A stretch of DNA of 64,000 nucleotides. It comes from Porticoccaceae bacterium (lineage in GTDB: Bacteria; Pseudomonadota; Gammaproteobacteria; Pseudomonadales; Porticoccaceae). A program made the position numbers and the translations under genes. Shown here piece by piece: positions 1-9,404 of the stretch. Position 1 is the first letter of the stretch; the number at the start of each line of letters is the position of its first letter. Below the pieces are notes generated by a model, which saw only the letters and a program-made list of their open reading frames with translations, was not told the DNA's origin and did not search any database. Location: NCBI GenBank assembly GCA_018654575.1, contig JABILI010000035.1, positions 1-64,000 of the forward strand, written 5' to 3'.

Positions 1-87
1 AGTGACTTCAAAGGACTTGTTTTCTGTCCAGAACTTTTGGGCTTCTCGTTCTATCTGAGCTGGGTTATATACTACGTCTGAGGTCAT
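1..87 (-). CDS. leuS: Leucyl-tRNA synthetase, N-terminal fragment (runs off left edge)
   Basis: The minus strand reads 29 codons from an ATG at 85-87 with no stop, so the gene continues beyond the window. The peptide begins MTSDVVYNPAQIEREAQKFW and ends KSFEVT, which fits the first residues of bacterial LeuS (a short acidic lead, then E-x-x-x-Q-x-x-W and the ..FEVT strand before the class I catalytic domain). LeuS charges tRNA-Leu in the cytoplasm. In many gammaproteobacteria leuS lies close to the lnt-ybeX-ybeY-ybeZ-miaB block, as here. The call rests on only 29 residues plus synteny, and the ORF is not in the supplied track. Confidence 0.75.
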   Translation of the reverse strand, partial: MTSDVVYNPAQIEREAQKFWTENKSFEVT

Positions 88-161
88 TAATATTCACTGC
101 TTATAAGGATTACGAATTAAGCGTGAATTATAGGCGAATGAGGCCCACTCTAACAGTCACA

Positions 162-193
162 TACGATGAATACCCAGAAGAGCATTCATCGTA
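162..193. repeat. Inverted repeat between leuS and the peroxiredoxin gene
   Basis: TACGATGAAT at 162-171 is the exact reverse complement of ATTCATCGTA at 184-193, with a 12-base loop. It lies 29 bases beyond the peroxiredoxin stop, where a terminator for the minus-strand operon would be expected, but no T-run follows on either strand. It could be a weak terminator, an mRNA 3' stabilising stem, or an operator for leuS. Confidence 0.4.
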
Positions 194-221
194 GTGATTA
201 TAAGACGACTGTTGTTAGGTT

Positions 222-752
222 TTAACTGGCTTGACGGGCAGGTATGCCAAGTTTTTTAAGCCTAGCCGCCATATCCTCTGCTGAGGTTGCGGCCTGAATG
301 TCGCGATCAACAAACAGTACTTTACCGTCTTTACCAATGTAAATGGTATGACGCTTTGGAGCGCCGTAAAAGGCCAGCACATCATAGGCTGTGGCGACTT
401 CTTTAGAGGGATCGCTGAGCAAGGGAAAGTCCGCTTCATTTTCGGCGGCAAATTCTTTGTTAGTTTCTAAGGCATCTACACTCGCCATGAAATAGGTTAC
501 ATCTAACGCTTTAAGCAAATGACCATTCTTTGCAAGGGACTTGCATTCAATGGTACAGCCAGATGTAAAGGCTTTTGGGTACCATGCAATCACAATGGCT
601 TGTTTATTGCGGAATTGCTCCAGCGTGTAGGTGTTGCCATCGGTCGCTTCAAGGATAAAATCTGGCGCCTGATCACCCACCTCAAGTGCAATGGTTGGTA
701 GCGAGATGGATAAACCGATTAAAAGGATGAGTAATGCTTTATTAGCTGTCAT
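222..752 (-). CDS. Exported peroxiredoxin of the AhpC/TSA (BCP/PrxQ-like) family
   Basis: This 176-residue thiol peroxidase reduces peroxides. The peroxidatic cysteine is C66 in AFTSGCTIEC, with a second cysteine at C70. The spacing is C-x3-C, whereas E. coli Bcp has C-x4-C. The protein begins with a hydrophobic stretch (ALLILLIGLSISLPTIA) that looks like a signal peptide, so it probably acts in the periplasm. The track start (776) is rejected in favour of the ATG at 752, which has GGAGGT eight bases upstream; the longer form would place a charged MRSWRSQD segment before the signal sequence. It follows lnt closely and may be read from the same minus-strand transcript. The thiol partner is not encoded nearby. 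Confidence 0.85.
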   Translation of the reverse strand: MTANKALLILLIGLSISLPTIALEVGDQAPDFILEATDGNTYTLEQFRNKQAIVIAWYPKAFTSGCTIECKSLAKNGHLLKALDVTYFMASVDALETNKEFAAENEADFPLLSDPSKEVATAYDVLAFYGAPKRHTIYIGKDGKVLFVDRDIQAATSAEDMAARLKKLGIPARQAS

Positions 753-772
753 GTCTTGGGACCTCCATGATC

Positions 773-2260
773 TCAATGTTGTTTTCTTGCCCTAACTAAA
801 ACGATACAAATAAGTAAGGCTATAAAAATTATTGGCCACGATCTGAGTTTAGAAAATATCGTGGCCCCGATTCTGGGTTGCACAATGCCGGATAACGCAG
901 CGATCTTGTGCTGCTCAGCCAATTGGTAGATTCGACCTTTGTGATCAACTAATGCAGAAATACCGTTATTGGTGCCGCGCATTAATGGCTTGGCATTTTC
1001 TAGCGCTCTCATTTGAGCCATCTGCATATGTTGTTTGGGGCCAATAGAGCGCCCAAACCACGTATCGTTGCTCACCGTCATAATAATTGCTGAGTCAATA
1101 CTGTTACGTGCTACTAGGTCTGGATAGACCACTTCATAGCAAATAGCGGCTGAAATAAGGTGGCCATGCACGGAAAACGGATGTTGATTGACCGCTCCAA
1201 GTGCAATTGACGACATGGGTAGATCAAAGAACTTAATGAGCCCACGGAGCATTGATTCAAAGGGCACATATTCGCCAAAAGGCACCAGTCGTGTTTTATT
1301 GTACTGCCCGGTGGATGGACCCATAGCGATCATAGAATTAAAGTAACGACGGGTTTCGTTGTCGTAGATCACTATGCCTGATAGTAAACTCGTGTTCGTC
1401 TTTAGGGCTCTTTTCTGAAGATCCTGCATAAATACGGGAATGCGTTCTGGAATCGTTGGCACGGCCATTTCTGGCCAGATAATTAAATCTTTGTCCCAAT
1501 GACCCTCAGTTTGCGCGCTTAATTGGGTAAGTATTGCAGTCTGTTTTTCCTCAGACCACTTTCCACTTTGTGGAATGTTTGGTTGGATAAGCGTTACTGA
1601 TAAGGGCTTGCCGCTTTCTTCAGTCCATTGATATTGCTGTAAGATATAACCCGCGAAGACAACACACAACATAACTACTGTTGATTGCCGTACGACAGAG
1701 ACTTTAATACGCCCTTGGCAAATCAGTGCTAAAAGTATTCCAGAAAATGCGCTAAGAAAACTTAACCATAGAACTCCGCCTACAGGGGCCCAACCGCTGA
1801 GCCAGGTTCCGGTATGACTATAGCCCGCAAAGAGCCAAGGAAATCCTGTCAAAAACCAGGTTCTTACCCATTCACTAAGAATCCAAATAGAGGGAAGAGC
1901 GAATATCCAGCTAATAGGCGTTTGAGGGATAAGCGCACTCAAAGCAAAGGGAATAGCAAAGATACAGGCTAAAAAAAGACAGAACAAAATTGTTGCTAAT
2001 AGGGCTAGAGGTGCAGCAATAAAACCATACTCATGAATACTGACATAGAGCCAACTGGCGCCTGCAAAAAACAAACCGAAAGCATAGACAGTAGTATTTA
2101 AAAGCGTTTTTTTAATGGTCTTATGTTGCAGGGAGCGGAACAGCAGAGCAATACTGATGAGTACCGCAGGCCAAAGGTTGAAAGGCGCTAAGCCGAGTGG
2201 GAAAATTGCTCCAGCAAAGAGTAGGCCACTGTAATGTTGAAGTTTTTCGGTGCCTCTCAT
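773..2260 (-). CDS. lnt: Apolipoprotein N-acyltransferase
   Basis: Lnt adds the third acyl chain to the N-terminal cysteine of lipoproteins at the periplasmic face of the inner membrane. The 495 residues match the usual length of about 500. About six hydrophobic segments fill the first half, followed by a periplasmic nitrilase-like domain and a C-terminal membrane anchor. The catalytic triad is visible: Glu in LIIWPEMAVP, Lys in YNKTRLVPFGEY and Cys in AAICYEVVYPDL. Its ATG shares one base with the corC stop codon (TAATG), so the two are translationally coupled, the same pairing as ybeX-lnt in E. coli. Confidence 0.95.
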   Translation of the reverse strand: MRGTEKLQHYSGLLFAGAIFPLGLAPFNLWPAVLISIALLFRSLQHKTIKKTLLNTTVYAFGLFFAGASWLYVSIHEYGFIAAPLALLATILFCLFLACIFAIPFALSALIPQTPISWIFALPSIWILSEWVRTWFLTGFPWLFAGYSHTGTWLSGWAPVGGVLWLSFLSAFSGILLALICQGRIKVSVVRQSTVVMLCVVFAGYILQQYQWTEESGKPLSVTLIQPNIPQSGKWSEEKQTAILTQLSAQTEGHWDKDLIIWPEMAVPTIPERIPVFMQDLQKRALKTNTSLLSGIVIYDNETRRYFNSMIAMGPSTGQYNKTRLVPFGEYVPFESMLRGLIKFFDLPMSSIALGAVNQHPFSVHGHLISAAICYEVVYPDLVARNSIDSAIIMTVSNDTWFGRSIGPKQHMQMAQMRALENAKPLMRGTNNGISALVDHKGRIYQLAEQHKIAALSGIVQPRIGATIFSKLRSWPIIFIALLICIVLVRARKQH

Positions 2261-3099
2261 TAGATTTTTTTAGAGACTTGTAGCAAGGTTACCTTACGCT
2301 TATCTGCTGCGATAACCGTGAAATCAAAATTTTCAATGCTAGTTTTTTCAGCTACTTTCGGTAATCGGCCTATGGCGTGCACAACGATTCCACCAACGGT
2401 ATCAAATTCGTCATCTCGCAAACCGACATCAAAATATTCGTTAAAGTCTGCTATTTCAGTAATAGCGTCAACTGAATATAGGTTGTCACCTAGTTTACGA
2501 ATTTGCTCTGGTTCATGCTCGTCGGTCTCATCTTCAATTTCACCGACTATTTCCTCTAAGACATCCTCGATAGTCAGCAGGCCAGATACTCCACCATATT
2601 CGTCTACCACTATTGCCATATGGTAGCGTTGCTCTCGAAATTCTTGTAGCAGAATATTAATGCGCTTACTTTCTGGGATAATATTCGCTGGGCGTAACAG
2701 GCTCTTTAGATCGAAAGAATCTTTGCCTGATAGTACTAAGGGGAGTAATTCTTTGGCCAATAGAATGCCTAGGATATCGTCTGACGACTCTCCAACCACG
2801 GGAAAGCGAGAATGCTGTGATTGAATGACTGTATTCAGAATTTCTTCTAACGATAAGTCTGCTTCAATAAATTTCATCTGCGATCGTGGGATCATAATTT
2901 CCCGCGCCTGCAAATCAGACACTTTGAGAGCACCTTCCATGATTTGGAGTGCACCAGCGTCAATAATGGATTCATTTTCTGCACTTCGAAGCATATCCGC
3001 AACTTCATCACTGCTGGTCGGGTTGGCGGAAAATGCTCGAACTATTCTTTTTAAAAAAGAGGGCTCGGTAGAATTTGGGTTAGACGATTCATCGTTCAT
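2260..3099 (-). CDS. corC: CBS-domain protein CorC/YbeX
   Basis: This 279-residue cytoplasmic protein has two CBS domains (approximately residues 65-190, including REIMIPRSQM and the VVDEYGGVSGLLTIEDVLEE signature) and a C-terminal CorC_HlyC/transporter-associated domain. There is no DUF21 membrane domain, which fits the short YbeX form. YbeX has been linked to magnesium or cobalt efflux and to ribosome homeostasis; the exact role is unsettled. It lies in the ybeZ-ybeY-ybeX-lnt order, seven bases after ybeY and overlapping lnt by one base. Confidence 0.92.
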   Translation of the reverse strand: MNDESSNPNSTEPSFLKRIVRAFSANPTSSDEVADMLRSAENESIIDAGALQIMEGALKVSDLQAREIMIPRSQMKFIEADLSLEEILNTVIQSQHSRFPVVGESSDDILGILLAKELLPLVLSGKDSFDLKSLLRPANIIPESKRINILLQEFREQRYHMAIVVDEYGGVSGLLTIEDVLEEIVGEIEDETDEHEPEQIRKLGDNLYSVDAITEIADFNEYFDVGLRDDEFDTVGGIVVHAIGRLPKVAEKTSIENFDFTVIAADKRKVTLLQVSKKI

Positions 3100-3106
3100 G
3101 GTTATC

Positions 3107-3589
3107 TCAGTGGCACTCGCTAGGCTGTCTATCGCTTGGGGGCTCTAGGTAAGGCGCTGGAAAATCCAGACTAAGTAAAATTTCAGTTTCCAGGCTTTCC
3201 ATGATCTCCGAATCTTTCTCATCACTGTGATCATACCCTAGCAAATGCAGAACACCATGAATAATCATGTGTGCCCAATGCGCGTTGATTGATTTATGTT
3301 GTTGAGTGGCCTCTCGCGCTACAACGGGAGCGCAAATCACAAGGTCACCCAGTATCGGCAGAGGTTCTGACACAACAGCGTCAAAGGGGAATGAAAGAAC
3401 ATTTGTAGGGCCTGTTTTCTCACGATATCGGTGATTTAGTTGAGCGCTTTCTTGCTCATCTACAATTCGTATGCTGAGCTCTAAGTTATCTTCTGCTCTC
3501 ACTGCTGTAGTAACCCAATGGTGAATGCTCTCGTCGTCTGGAGATTCCTCTGAAGTACAAGCCCTTTGAATGTGGATGGAAATAGTCAT
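3107..3589 (-). CDS. ybeY: Endoribonuclease YbeY (rRNA maturation)
   Basis: YbeY is a single-domain metallo-endoribonuclease acting in 16S rRNA 3' maturation and ribosome quality control. The 160-residue protein has the diagnostic metal-binding motif HGVLHLLGYDH (H-x3-H-x5-H) around residue 115, preceded by NVLSFPFD and the LGDLVIC strand. Length is typical (about 155). It sits between the PhoH-like ATPase gene (11-base gap) and corC (seven-base gap), the conserved operon arrangement. Confidence 0.95.
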   Translation of the reverse strand: MTISIHIQRACTSEESPDDESIHHWVTTAVRAEDNLELSIRIVDEQESAQLNHRYREKTGPTNVLSFPFDAVVSEPLPILGDLVICAPVVAREATQQHKSINAHWAHMIIHGVLHLLGYDHSDEKDSEIMESLETEILLSLDFPAPYLEPPSDRQPSECH

Positions 3590-3600
3590 GGATTAGAGTG

Positions 3601-4605
3601 CTAAGACTCTTTTTCATGAGCATCGTAGGCATCTACAATACTTTGAACAATCGGGTGCCGAACAACATCTCGAGACTCAAAATGAGTAAAGCTGATATCT
3701 TCAACAGATTCTAAAACACTACAAGCATGCACCAACCCTGAGTTAACACCACGAGGAAGATCTATCTGTGACATGTCGCCTGTAATGACGGCCGTGGAGC
3801 CAAATCCAACCCTGGTGAGAAACATTTTCATTTGCTCACGAGTAGTATTTTGACTTTCATCGAGAATGATATAGGCACCACTTAAAGTGCGGCCACGCAT
3901 ATACGCAAGAGGCGCTATCTCAATAACATTGCGCTCCTGAAGTTTGGCGACGGTTTCAAACCCGAGCATCTCGTGCAAAGCGTCATAAAGGGGGCGCAGA
4001 TAGGGGTCAACTTTTTGTGCTAGATCGCCAGGCAAGAATCCTAATCTCTCGCCGGCCTCAACGGCAGGGCGAACCAATAGAATGCGCTCCACCTCATCTC
4101 TTAATAAGGCTTCTACTGCGCAGGCGACAGCGAGGTAGGTTTTCCCTGTTCCGGCAGGGCCTATACCGAAATTAATGTCATGAGTTTGCATGGCCCGCAC
4201 ATAGCGCTGTTGATTTAGCCCGCGGGGCTTAATATTGCCTTTCTTGGTGCGAATAACTGAAAAGTTCTCGATATCACTGGGGGCAGGGATGGTGTTAGCC
4301 GATCGATCCATAGGCTTTCTTCTCTCATATTGTCGCAGGTGTAGATGTACCTCTTCGGGAGATACATCGTCGGAGTGAGCGGAGTGTTGATAAAGATTAT
4401 AGATAACATCTGCAGCGTGCTGAGCAGGTTCAGTTTCGCCGTAGATAGCGAAGAAGTTATCGCGTGAACGTATTTCTACCTTTAACCGTTGTTCAATTAG
4501 GCGCAAATTATCATCAAATTGTCCGCAGAGTGAGGCAAGACGGTGAGCTTCATTCGGCTCAAGGGTGATGTTAAGGGCAGCAAGATGGCTTTCCAGTTGT
4601 TTCAA
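3601..4605 (-). CDS. ybeZ: PhoH-like ATPase YbeZ
   Basis: The 334 residues include a short N-terminal KH-like region and a PhoH ATPase domain. Walker A is GIGPAGTGKTYLAV near residue 150; the Walker B region is YIILDESQNTT; ITGDMSQIDLP is a conserved PhoH sensor motif. The protein is cytoplasmic and thought to work with YbeY on RNA. It is the first gene of the ybeZ-ybeY-corC-lnt run, separated from miaB by 149 bases that may hold its promoter. Confidence 0.93.
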   Translation of the reverse strand: MKQLESHLAALNITLEPNEAHRLASLCGQFDDNLRLIEQRLKVEIRSRDNFFAIYGETEPAQHAADVIYNLYQHSAHSDDVSPEEVHLHLRQYERRKPMDRSANTIPAPSDIENFSVIRTKKGNIKPRGLNQQRYVRAMQTHDINFGIGPAGTGKTYLAVACAVEALLRDEVERILLVRPAVEAGERLGFLPGDLAQKVDPYLRPLYDALHEMLGFETVAKLQERNVIEIAPLAYMRGRTLSGAYIILDESQNTTREQMKMFLTRVGFGSTAVITGDMSQIDLPRGVNSGLVHACSVLESVEDISFTHFESRDVVRHPIVQSIVDAYDAHEKES

Positions 4606-4754
4606 TGCGTGTTTAAAAACCTCTACAGTTGATTTATACGCCTAGCATAGCTCGATCTTGAGAGAAGGGTAAACTCTTTTTGTCACAGAGTTATTACAAA
4701 AATCCCCTTTTTTTAATACCAAGGCCTAAAAAGAAGTCATTAGCCATGAAAACT

Positions 4755-6092
4755 TCAGGCTAGCATTCCTCGAAGAGAGTTTGGCAGAGCTTCTGTAATA
4801 ATTACATCGGTAAATTCACCGATAAGACTGTGGTCGCTGGCACTGAAATTAACCACTCGATTATTTTCAGTGCGGCCCTGTAATTCCCCCGGGTCTTTTC
4901 GAGAAATACCAGTGACTAAAAGACGCTGTGTGCTGCCAACCATTCGTCGGCTAATTTCACTAGCGTTTTGCAGGATACGAGCTTGTAGAATTTTTAGGCG
5001 CTGTTTTTTTACCTCATCACTTACATTATCTGCCAGGTCTGCTGCGGGGGTGCCTGGCCGAGCACTATAAATAAAACTAAAGGAGGTATCGAAACCAATG
5101 TGCTCGATAAGTTTCATTGTAGCGGCAAAATCATCCTCGGTTTCGTTTGGAAAGCCAATAATGAAATCGGAAGAAATGCTAATGTCGGGTCGTAATTCTC
5201 GCAGGCGACGAATTTTTGATTTGTACTCAATAGCGGTGTGTCCGCGCTTCATTGCCATTAGAATTCGATCAGAACCACTTTGTACAGGCAGGTGCAAGTG
5301 ACTTACTAGCTCTGGAACCCTGCTATAAACAGCGATAAGCGCGTCAGAAAATTCTACAGGGTGAGAAGTGGTATAGCGAATACGATCGATACCATTAATG
5401 CTGGCCACAAATGGTATCAATTCGGCGAAGTCGCATATTGATCCGTCCGGCATGTCGCCACGATAAGAGTTCACATTCTGACCCAGCAGATTAACTTCGC
5501 GAACGCCTTGTTCGGCTAGAGAGCTTATCTCAGCGAGGACATCAGCAATTGGGCGGCTTACCTCTTCTCCTCGGGTATAAGGAACCACGCAAAAAGTACA
5601 ATATTTAGAGCAACCCTCCATGATTGAGACAAACGCGCTGACGCCGTCTGCTTCTGGGGTTGGCAGGCGATCGAACTTTTCGATCTCTGGAAAACTGATA
5701 TCGACAATCACCACACCATCAGTTTTTTTAGACTCCATCATCTCTGGCAATCGATGTAGAGTTTGAGGACCAAAAATCAGATCAACAAATGGGGCCCGCT
5801 TGGAAATCGCTTCACCTTCTTGGCTAGCAACACAGCCCCCAACACCAATAATTAAATCAGGCTTAGCCTCTTTTAGATGCTTCCAGCGACCTAGTTGATG
5901 AAAGACTTTTTCTTGCGCTTTTTCGCGAATTGAGCAGGTGTTGAGCAATATTACATCTGCATCTTTTGCGTTATCCGTGGCGACCATCTGATGACTTTCA
6001 CCAAGTAAATCTCGCATACGAGAGGAGTCATACTCATTCATTTGACAGCCATGAGTGACGATATGAAGTTTCTTAATGGGTTTTTCCTGCAT
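4755..6092 (-). CDS. miaB: tRNA-2-methylthio-N6-dimethylallyladenosine synthase
   Basis: MiaB adds a methylthio group to i6A37 of tRNAs, using radical SAM chemistry and a second iron-sulfur cluster. The 445-residue protein has the N-terminal MTTase domain with its three cysteines ([10 protein letters not shown] at about residue 16, [21 protein letters not shown]), the radical SAM motif CSKYCTFC near residue 160, and a C-terminal TRAM-like domain. Length matches the family (about 440-475). It is upstream of ybeZ on the same strand, as in E. coli. Confidence 0.96.
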   Translation of the reverse strand: MQEKPIKKLHIVTHGCQMNEYDSSRMRDLLGESHQMVATDNAKDADVILLNTCSIREKAQEKVFHQLGRWKHLKEAKPDLIIGVGGCVASQEGEAISKRAPFVDLIFGPQTLHRLPEMMESKKTDGVVIVDISFPEIEKFDRLPTPEADGVSAFVSIMEGCSKYCTFCVVPYTRGEEVSRPIADVLAEISSLAEQGVREVNLLGQNVNSYRGDMPDGSICDFAELIPFVASINGIDRIRYTTSHPVEFSDALIAVYSRVPELVSHLHLPVQSGSDRILMAMKRGHTAIEYKSKIRRLRELRPDISISSDFIIGFPNETEDDFAATMKLIEHIGFDTSFSFIYSARPGTPAADLADNVSDEVKKQRLKILQARILQNASEISRRMVGSTQRLLVTGISRKDPGELQGRTENNRVVNFSASDHSLIGEFTDVIITEALPNSLRGMLA

Positions 6093-6226
6093 GCTCTACA
6101 CATTTCTTTTCAAATAGGGGCGCATTATAGCCTTGGCACCCCAATCCGCAACATTTTGCAGTGTGATTAAACCGGCGTGTGGTATTATTCTCTTCTTTAA
6201 TTCTATACCAATCACAGTGGCATCTT

Positions 6227-6562
6227 ATGGCTAGCGAACCCATTTATCGGATTACTTTTCACAATCAAGGGCATGTGTATGAAATCTATGCACGACATGT
6301 TTTTCAAAGTGACCTTTGGGGCTTTCTTGAAGTTGAAGAGTTTATATTTGGCGAGCGTTCGCAGATGATAGTGGATCCTGCTGAAGAGAAGTTAAAAAAT
6401 GAATTTTCTGGAATAAAGCGCAGCTTTATTCCTATGCAATCTATTGTTCGTATCGATGAGGTTGAAAAGGAAGGAACAGGAAAAATTACCGAAGCAAGTG
6501 GTGGTAATGTTAGTTCATTTCCATTTCCACCTATGGTTAAAGCAAAACCTTCAGCGGATTAG
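6227..6562 (+). CDS. DUF1820 family protein
   Basis: This 111-residue soluble protein of unknown role matches what I know of DUF1820, a short conserved gammaproteobacterial family: it begins with a PIYRITFHNQGHVYEIYARH segment and includes FGERSQMIVDPAEEKLKNEF and RSFIPMQSIVRIDEVEKEG. No catalytic motif is visible. The track start (6179) is replaced by the ATG at 6227, because the extra 16 residues are not family-like and fall in the miaB divergent promoter region. It is transcribed away from miaB and precedes the secretion operon by about 100 bases. Confidence 0.85.
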   Translation: MASEPIYRITFHNQGHVYEIYARHVFQSDLWGFLEVEEFIFGERSQMIVDPAEEKLKNEFSGIKRSFIPMQSIVRIDEVEKEGTGKITEASGGNVSSFPFPPMVKAKPSAD

Positions 6563-6663
6563 AATCTGCGCACTTTAACGCGCTTGTTAATACTGTTTTG
6601 ATTTTCCATGTAGACTACGATTTGATTAATATTGTGATAACAAGACTTTAGCGAGTATTCACG

Positions 6664-8127
6664 ATGTCAGAGACGACTATTAAATTATTACCCTTTGAGT
6701 TCGCTCGAAGTAACGGCCTGTTACTGCGGGAGTCAGAAGGTGACCTAATATTGTCGCCCCAAGCTAATCAGTGGGCTATCTCAGAAGTTATTCGAGCCAA
6801 CAACGATTTTTCTGCCGTTACCCGCCTTGATAGTGAGTCTTTCGAGAAAATGTTGGCATCGATCTATAGTGGCCGGAAAAATTCCTCAGAATCGGTGATG
6901 GAAGATATTAAAGGTTTTGTCGACATGGAGTCTGCAGCGGCAGAATTGGAAGATACTGGCGACCTTTTAGATTCTGAAGATGACGCGCCGATTATTCGTC
7001 TTCTTAATGCGATTTTGGCGGAATCTTTAAAAGAAAAGGCCTCTGATATTCATATTGAGCCCTACGAGAAGGAATCCTTGGTGCGGTTTCGTCTCGATGG
7101 CGTACTCAGCACAGTGCTAAAGCCCTCAGTGCAGATTACGCCTCTTCTAATTTCCCGGATTAAAGTAATGTCGAAACTTGATATTGCAGAGAAAAGATTA
7201 CCCCAAGACGGCCGCATGAGCGTCAAACTTGGAGGGCGTAGTATTGATTTGCGTATTTCCACTATGCCGTCAAGTCATGGTGAAAGAGTGGTAATGCGTC
7301 TTTTGGATAAAGATGCGGGTAAGCTACAGGTGGATGATCTGGGCATGCCTAAGGGCACCTCTGAGCAACTCGATGATTTAATTCGTCGTCCCCACGGCAT
7401 TATTTTGGTCACGGGCCCAACAGGGTCAGGTAAAACCACAACCCTCTATGCTGCGTTACAGCAAATGGATCGACAAGGTCGCAATATCATGACCGTTGAG
7501 GATCCGGTGGAATATGATTTGCCAGGTATTAGTCAAACCCAAATAAATTTACGCGCTGGAATGACTTTTGCGCGCGGTTTAAAAGCCATTTTACGTCAGG
7601 ATCCAGATGTCATCTTGATCGGTGAGATTCGTGATGGAGAAACGGCTGAAATTGCTACTCAGTCAAGCTTAACCGGCCACCTAGTATTATCCACACTACA
7701 TACGAATACAGCGGCCGGCGCCATTACTCGCCTGCAGGATCTCGGTGTCGATAGCTTTTTACTGGCATCTACCATCAGAGGTATTCTTTCCCAACGGCTG
7801 CTGCGCAGGCTTTGCCTCAATTGTCGTAAGCCAGTTGAGCCTAATGAATTTAATCGAGAGTTATTACGTTTAGAGGTTGGCAAGACTATTTATGAAGCGG
7901 GCGGTTGCCCTAAATGCAACAGTACCGGTTATGCGGGTCGGCAAGCTTTGTTTGAATTAGTCACGGTGGATGCTCCACTGCAGACGCTAATTCATGAAAA
8001 TGCGGGAGAAATTGAGCTAGAGACTTCGATTCGCCGGCAAGTGCCTAGTATCCGACAAGCGGGACTAAAATTGGTTTGTGACGGAGTCACTACAATCGAA
8101 GAAGTTCTTCGTGTCACCAGTGTGTAA
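6664..8127 (+). CDS. gspE: Type II secretion ATPase GspE
   Basis: GspE is the cytoplasmic hexameric ATPase that drives pseudopilus assembly. The 487 residues carry an N-terminal GspE/PilB domain and the ATPase domain with Walker A GPTGSGKTTT, an Asp-box-like segment (DIHIEPYE), Walker B LIGEIRDGETAE and His-box LSTLHTNTAAGA. A zinc-binding CLNC...CPKC pair near the C-terminus is characteristic of GspE-type enzymes. It is the first gene of the 13-gene locus; gspF starts six bases after it. Confidence 0.96.
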   Translation: MSETTIKLLPFEFARSNGLLLRESEGDLILSPQANQWAISEVIRANNDFSAVTRLDSESFEKMLASIYSGRKNSSESVMEDIKGFVDMESAAAELEDTGDLLDSEDDAPIIRLLNAILAESLKEKASDIHIEPYEKESLVRFRLDGVLSTVLKPSVQITPLLISRIKVMSKLDIAEKRLPQDGRMSVKLGGRSIDLRISTMPSSHGERVVMRLLDKDAGKLQVDDLGMPKGTSEQLDDLIRRPHGIILVTGPTGSGKTTTLYAALQQMDRQGRNIMTVEDPVEYDLPGISQTQINLRAGMTFARGLKAILRQDPDVILIGEIRDGETAEIATQSSLTGHLVLSTLHTNTAAGAITRLQDLGVDSFLLASTIRGILSQRLLRRLCLNCRKPVEPNEFNRELLRLEVGKTIYEAGGCPKCNSTGYAGRQALFELVTVDAPLQTLIHENAGEIELETSIRRQVPSIRQAGLKLVCDGVTTIEEVLRVTSV

Positions 8128-8133
8128 CTGACG

Positions 8134-9345
8134 ATGCCTGCTTTTAATTACTCGGCTTACAATACAGACGGAAAACTTGTTGATGGTGTTATCGCGGCCG
8201 ATTCTGAACGTCAAGCGAGACGTCTATTAAAAGACAAAAAACTATTGCCATCGACTCTCTCAGAGGTAAATCAGGCTAGCAAGAAAAAAGGTTATCGCAT
8301 TGGGCGCCAGGCCAAGGTTGATAATTTTGATCTTTCACTGTTGCTTCACCAGCAGGCTATTTTGATTCAGTCTGGATTGCCCCTTGAAGAATCTTTGCGC
8401 ATGACCATTGAGCAAGCTGAGACAGATAAGCAGCGGCGTATGGTGGAAAGTTGGCGTAGCGAGATTACTGAAGGGCGCAGTTTTTCTGAAGCCCTGCGAC
8501 GTTCACCCTATAAAATCCCTGATAGTGTTATTGCAGGTGTCGGTGTGGGTGAAGAGAGTGGGCATCTGCACAAGATCCTATTGCGTCTCGCCGAAGAACT
8601 TGAAACCAGTGCCGAAAACCGTAAAACCATCACGCGTGCACTTGTCTATCCCATGACATTGATTAGTGTTTCGATCATTATGATTTCAATGATGATGGTT
8701 TGGGTGGTGCCAAAGATTACAGCGGTATTCGCTAGTTCAAATCGTGAGTTACCGTTGATTACCAAAGTGGTGGTTAGTTTAAGCGGCTTTACTCAGGACT
8801 ATGGCCTTTATGTTTTGGGGTTAACCATTCTTAGTGTTCTAAGTTTCCGCCAAGCTATGCAGAATGCAGCGCGCAAACAGCGGTGGCATGCTTTTATATT
8901 GACCTTACCAGGTGTGGGTCGATGGGTGCGTATGGCTGACATTTCAGACTGGGCTCGCAGTTTAGGCGTGCTTCTAAATAGCGGCGTTCCCGCATTGGCA
9001 GCGCTAAACATATCCTCTGCTGTCGTCAGCAACCTTTCGATGCAAAGCAAATTTAAAAAGGTTACTGAGGCCATGCGTCAGGGCTCAAGCTTACATAAGG
9101 CACTGGAAGATAATCTAGATGGTAGTGGATTTTTAGTTCATATGGTAGGCAGTGGCGAAGCATCTAGTGAGTTGGATAAAATGCTACTGCGAGTGGCTGA
9201 GTATTATTCAGTGAGGTTAAATAACACAGTTGAAGTGTTCTTAAAGTTACTTAATCCAATCTTAATTATTCTCATGGGTGCGATGATCTTAGGTATTGTG
9301 GCGGCGATTATGTTACCCATTATGGACATGAACAATGCGATTTAA
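8134..9345 (+). CDS. gspF: Type II secretion inner-membrane platform protein GspF
   Basis: This 403-residue polytopic inner-membrane protein is the platform that couples GspE to pseudopilin extraction. It has two T2SSF repeats (cytoplasmic helical bundles around residues 70-195 and 270-395), each followed by hydrophobic segments such as MTLISVSIIMISMMMVWVVP and LLNPILIILMGAMILGIVAA. The N-terminus (MPAFNYSAYNTDGKLVDGVI) is typical for GspF. Length is the family norm (about 405). Confidence 0.96.
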   Translation: MPAFNYSAYNTDGKLVDGVIAADSERQARRLLKDKKLLPSTLSEVNQASKKKGYRIGRQAKVDNFDLSLLLHQQAILIQSGLPLEESLRMTIEQAETDKQRRMVESWRSEITEGRSFSEALRRSPYKIPDSVIAGVGVGEESGHLHKILLRLAEELETSAENRKTITRALVYPMTLISVSIIMISMMMVWVVPKITAVFASSNRELPLITKVVVSLSGFTQDYGLYVLGLTILSVLSFRQAMQNAARKQRWHAFILTLPGVGRWVRMADISDWARSLGVLLNSGVPALAALNISSAVVSNLSMQSKFKKVTEAMRQGSSLHKALEDNLDGSGFLVHMVGSGEASSELDKMLLRVAEYYSVRLNNTVEVFLKLLNPILIILMGAMILGIVAAIMLPIMDMNNAI

Positions 9346-9404
9346 CTATTTATCTAATACCATTGAATCAAATATAAATGGAGTTAAAAGGGGAGTTCAA
9401 TAAA

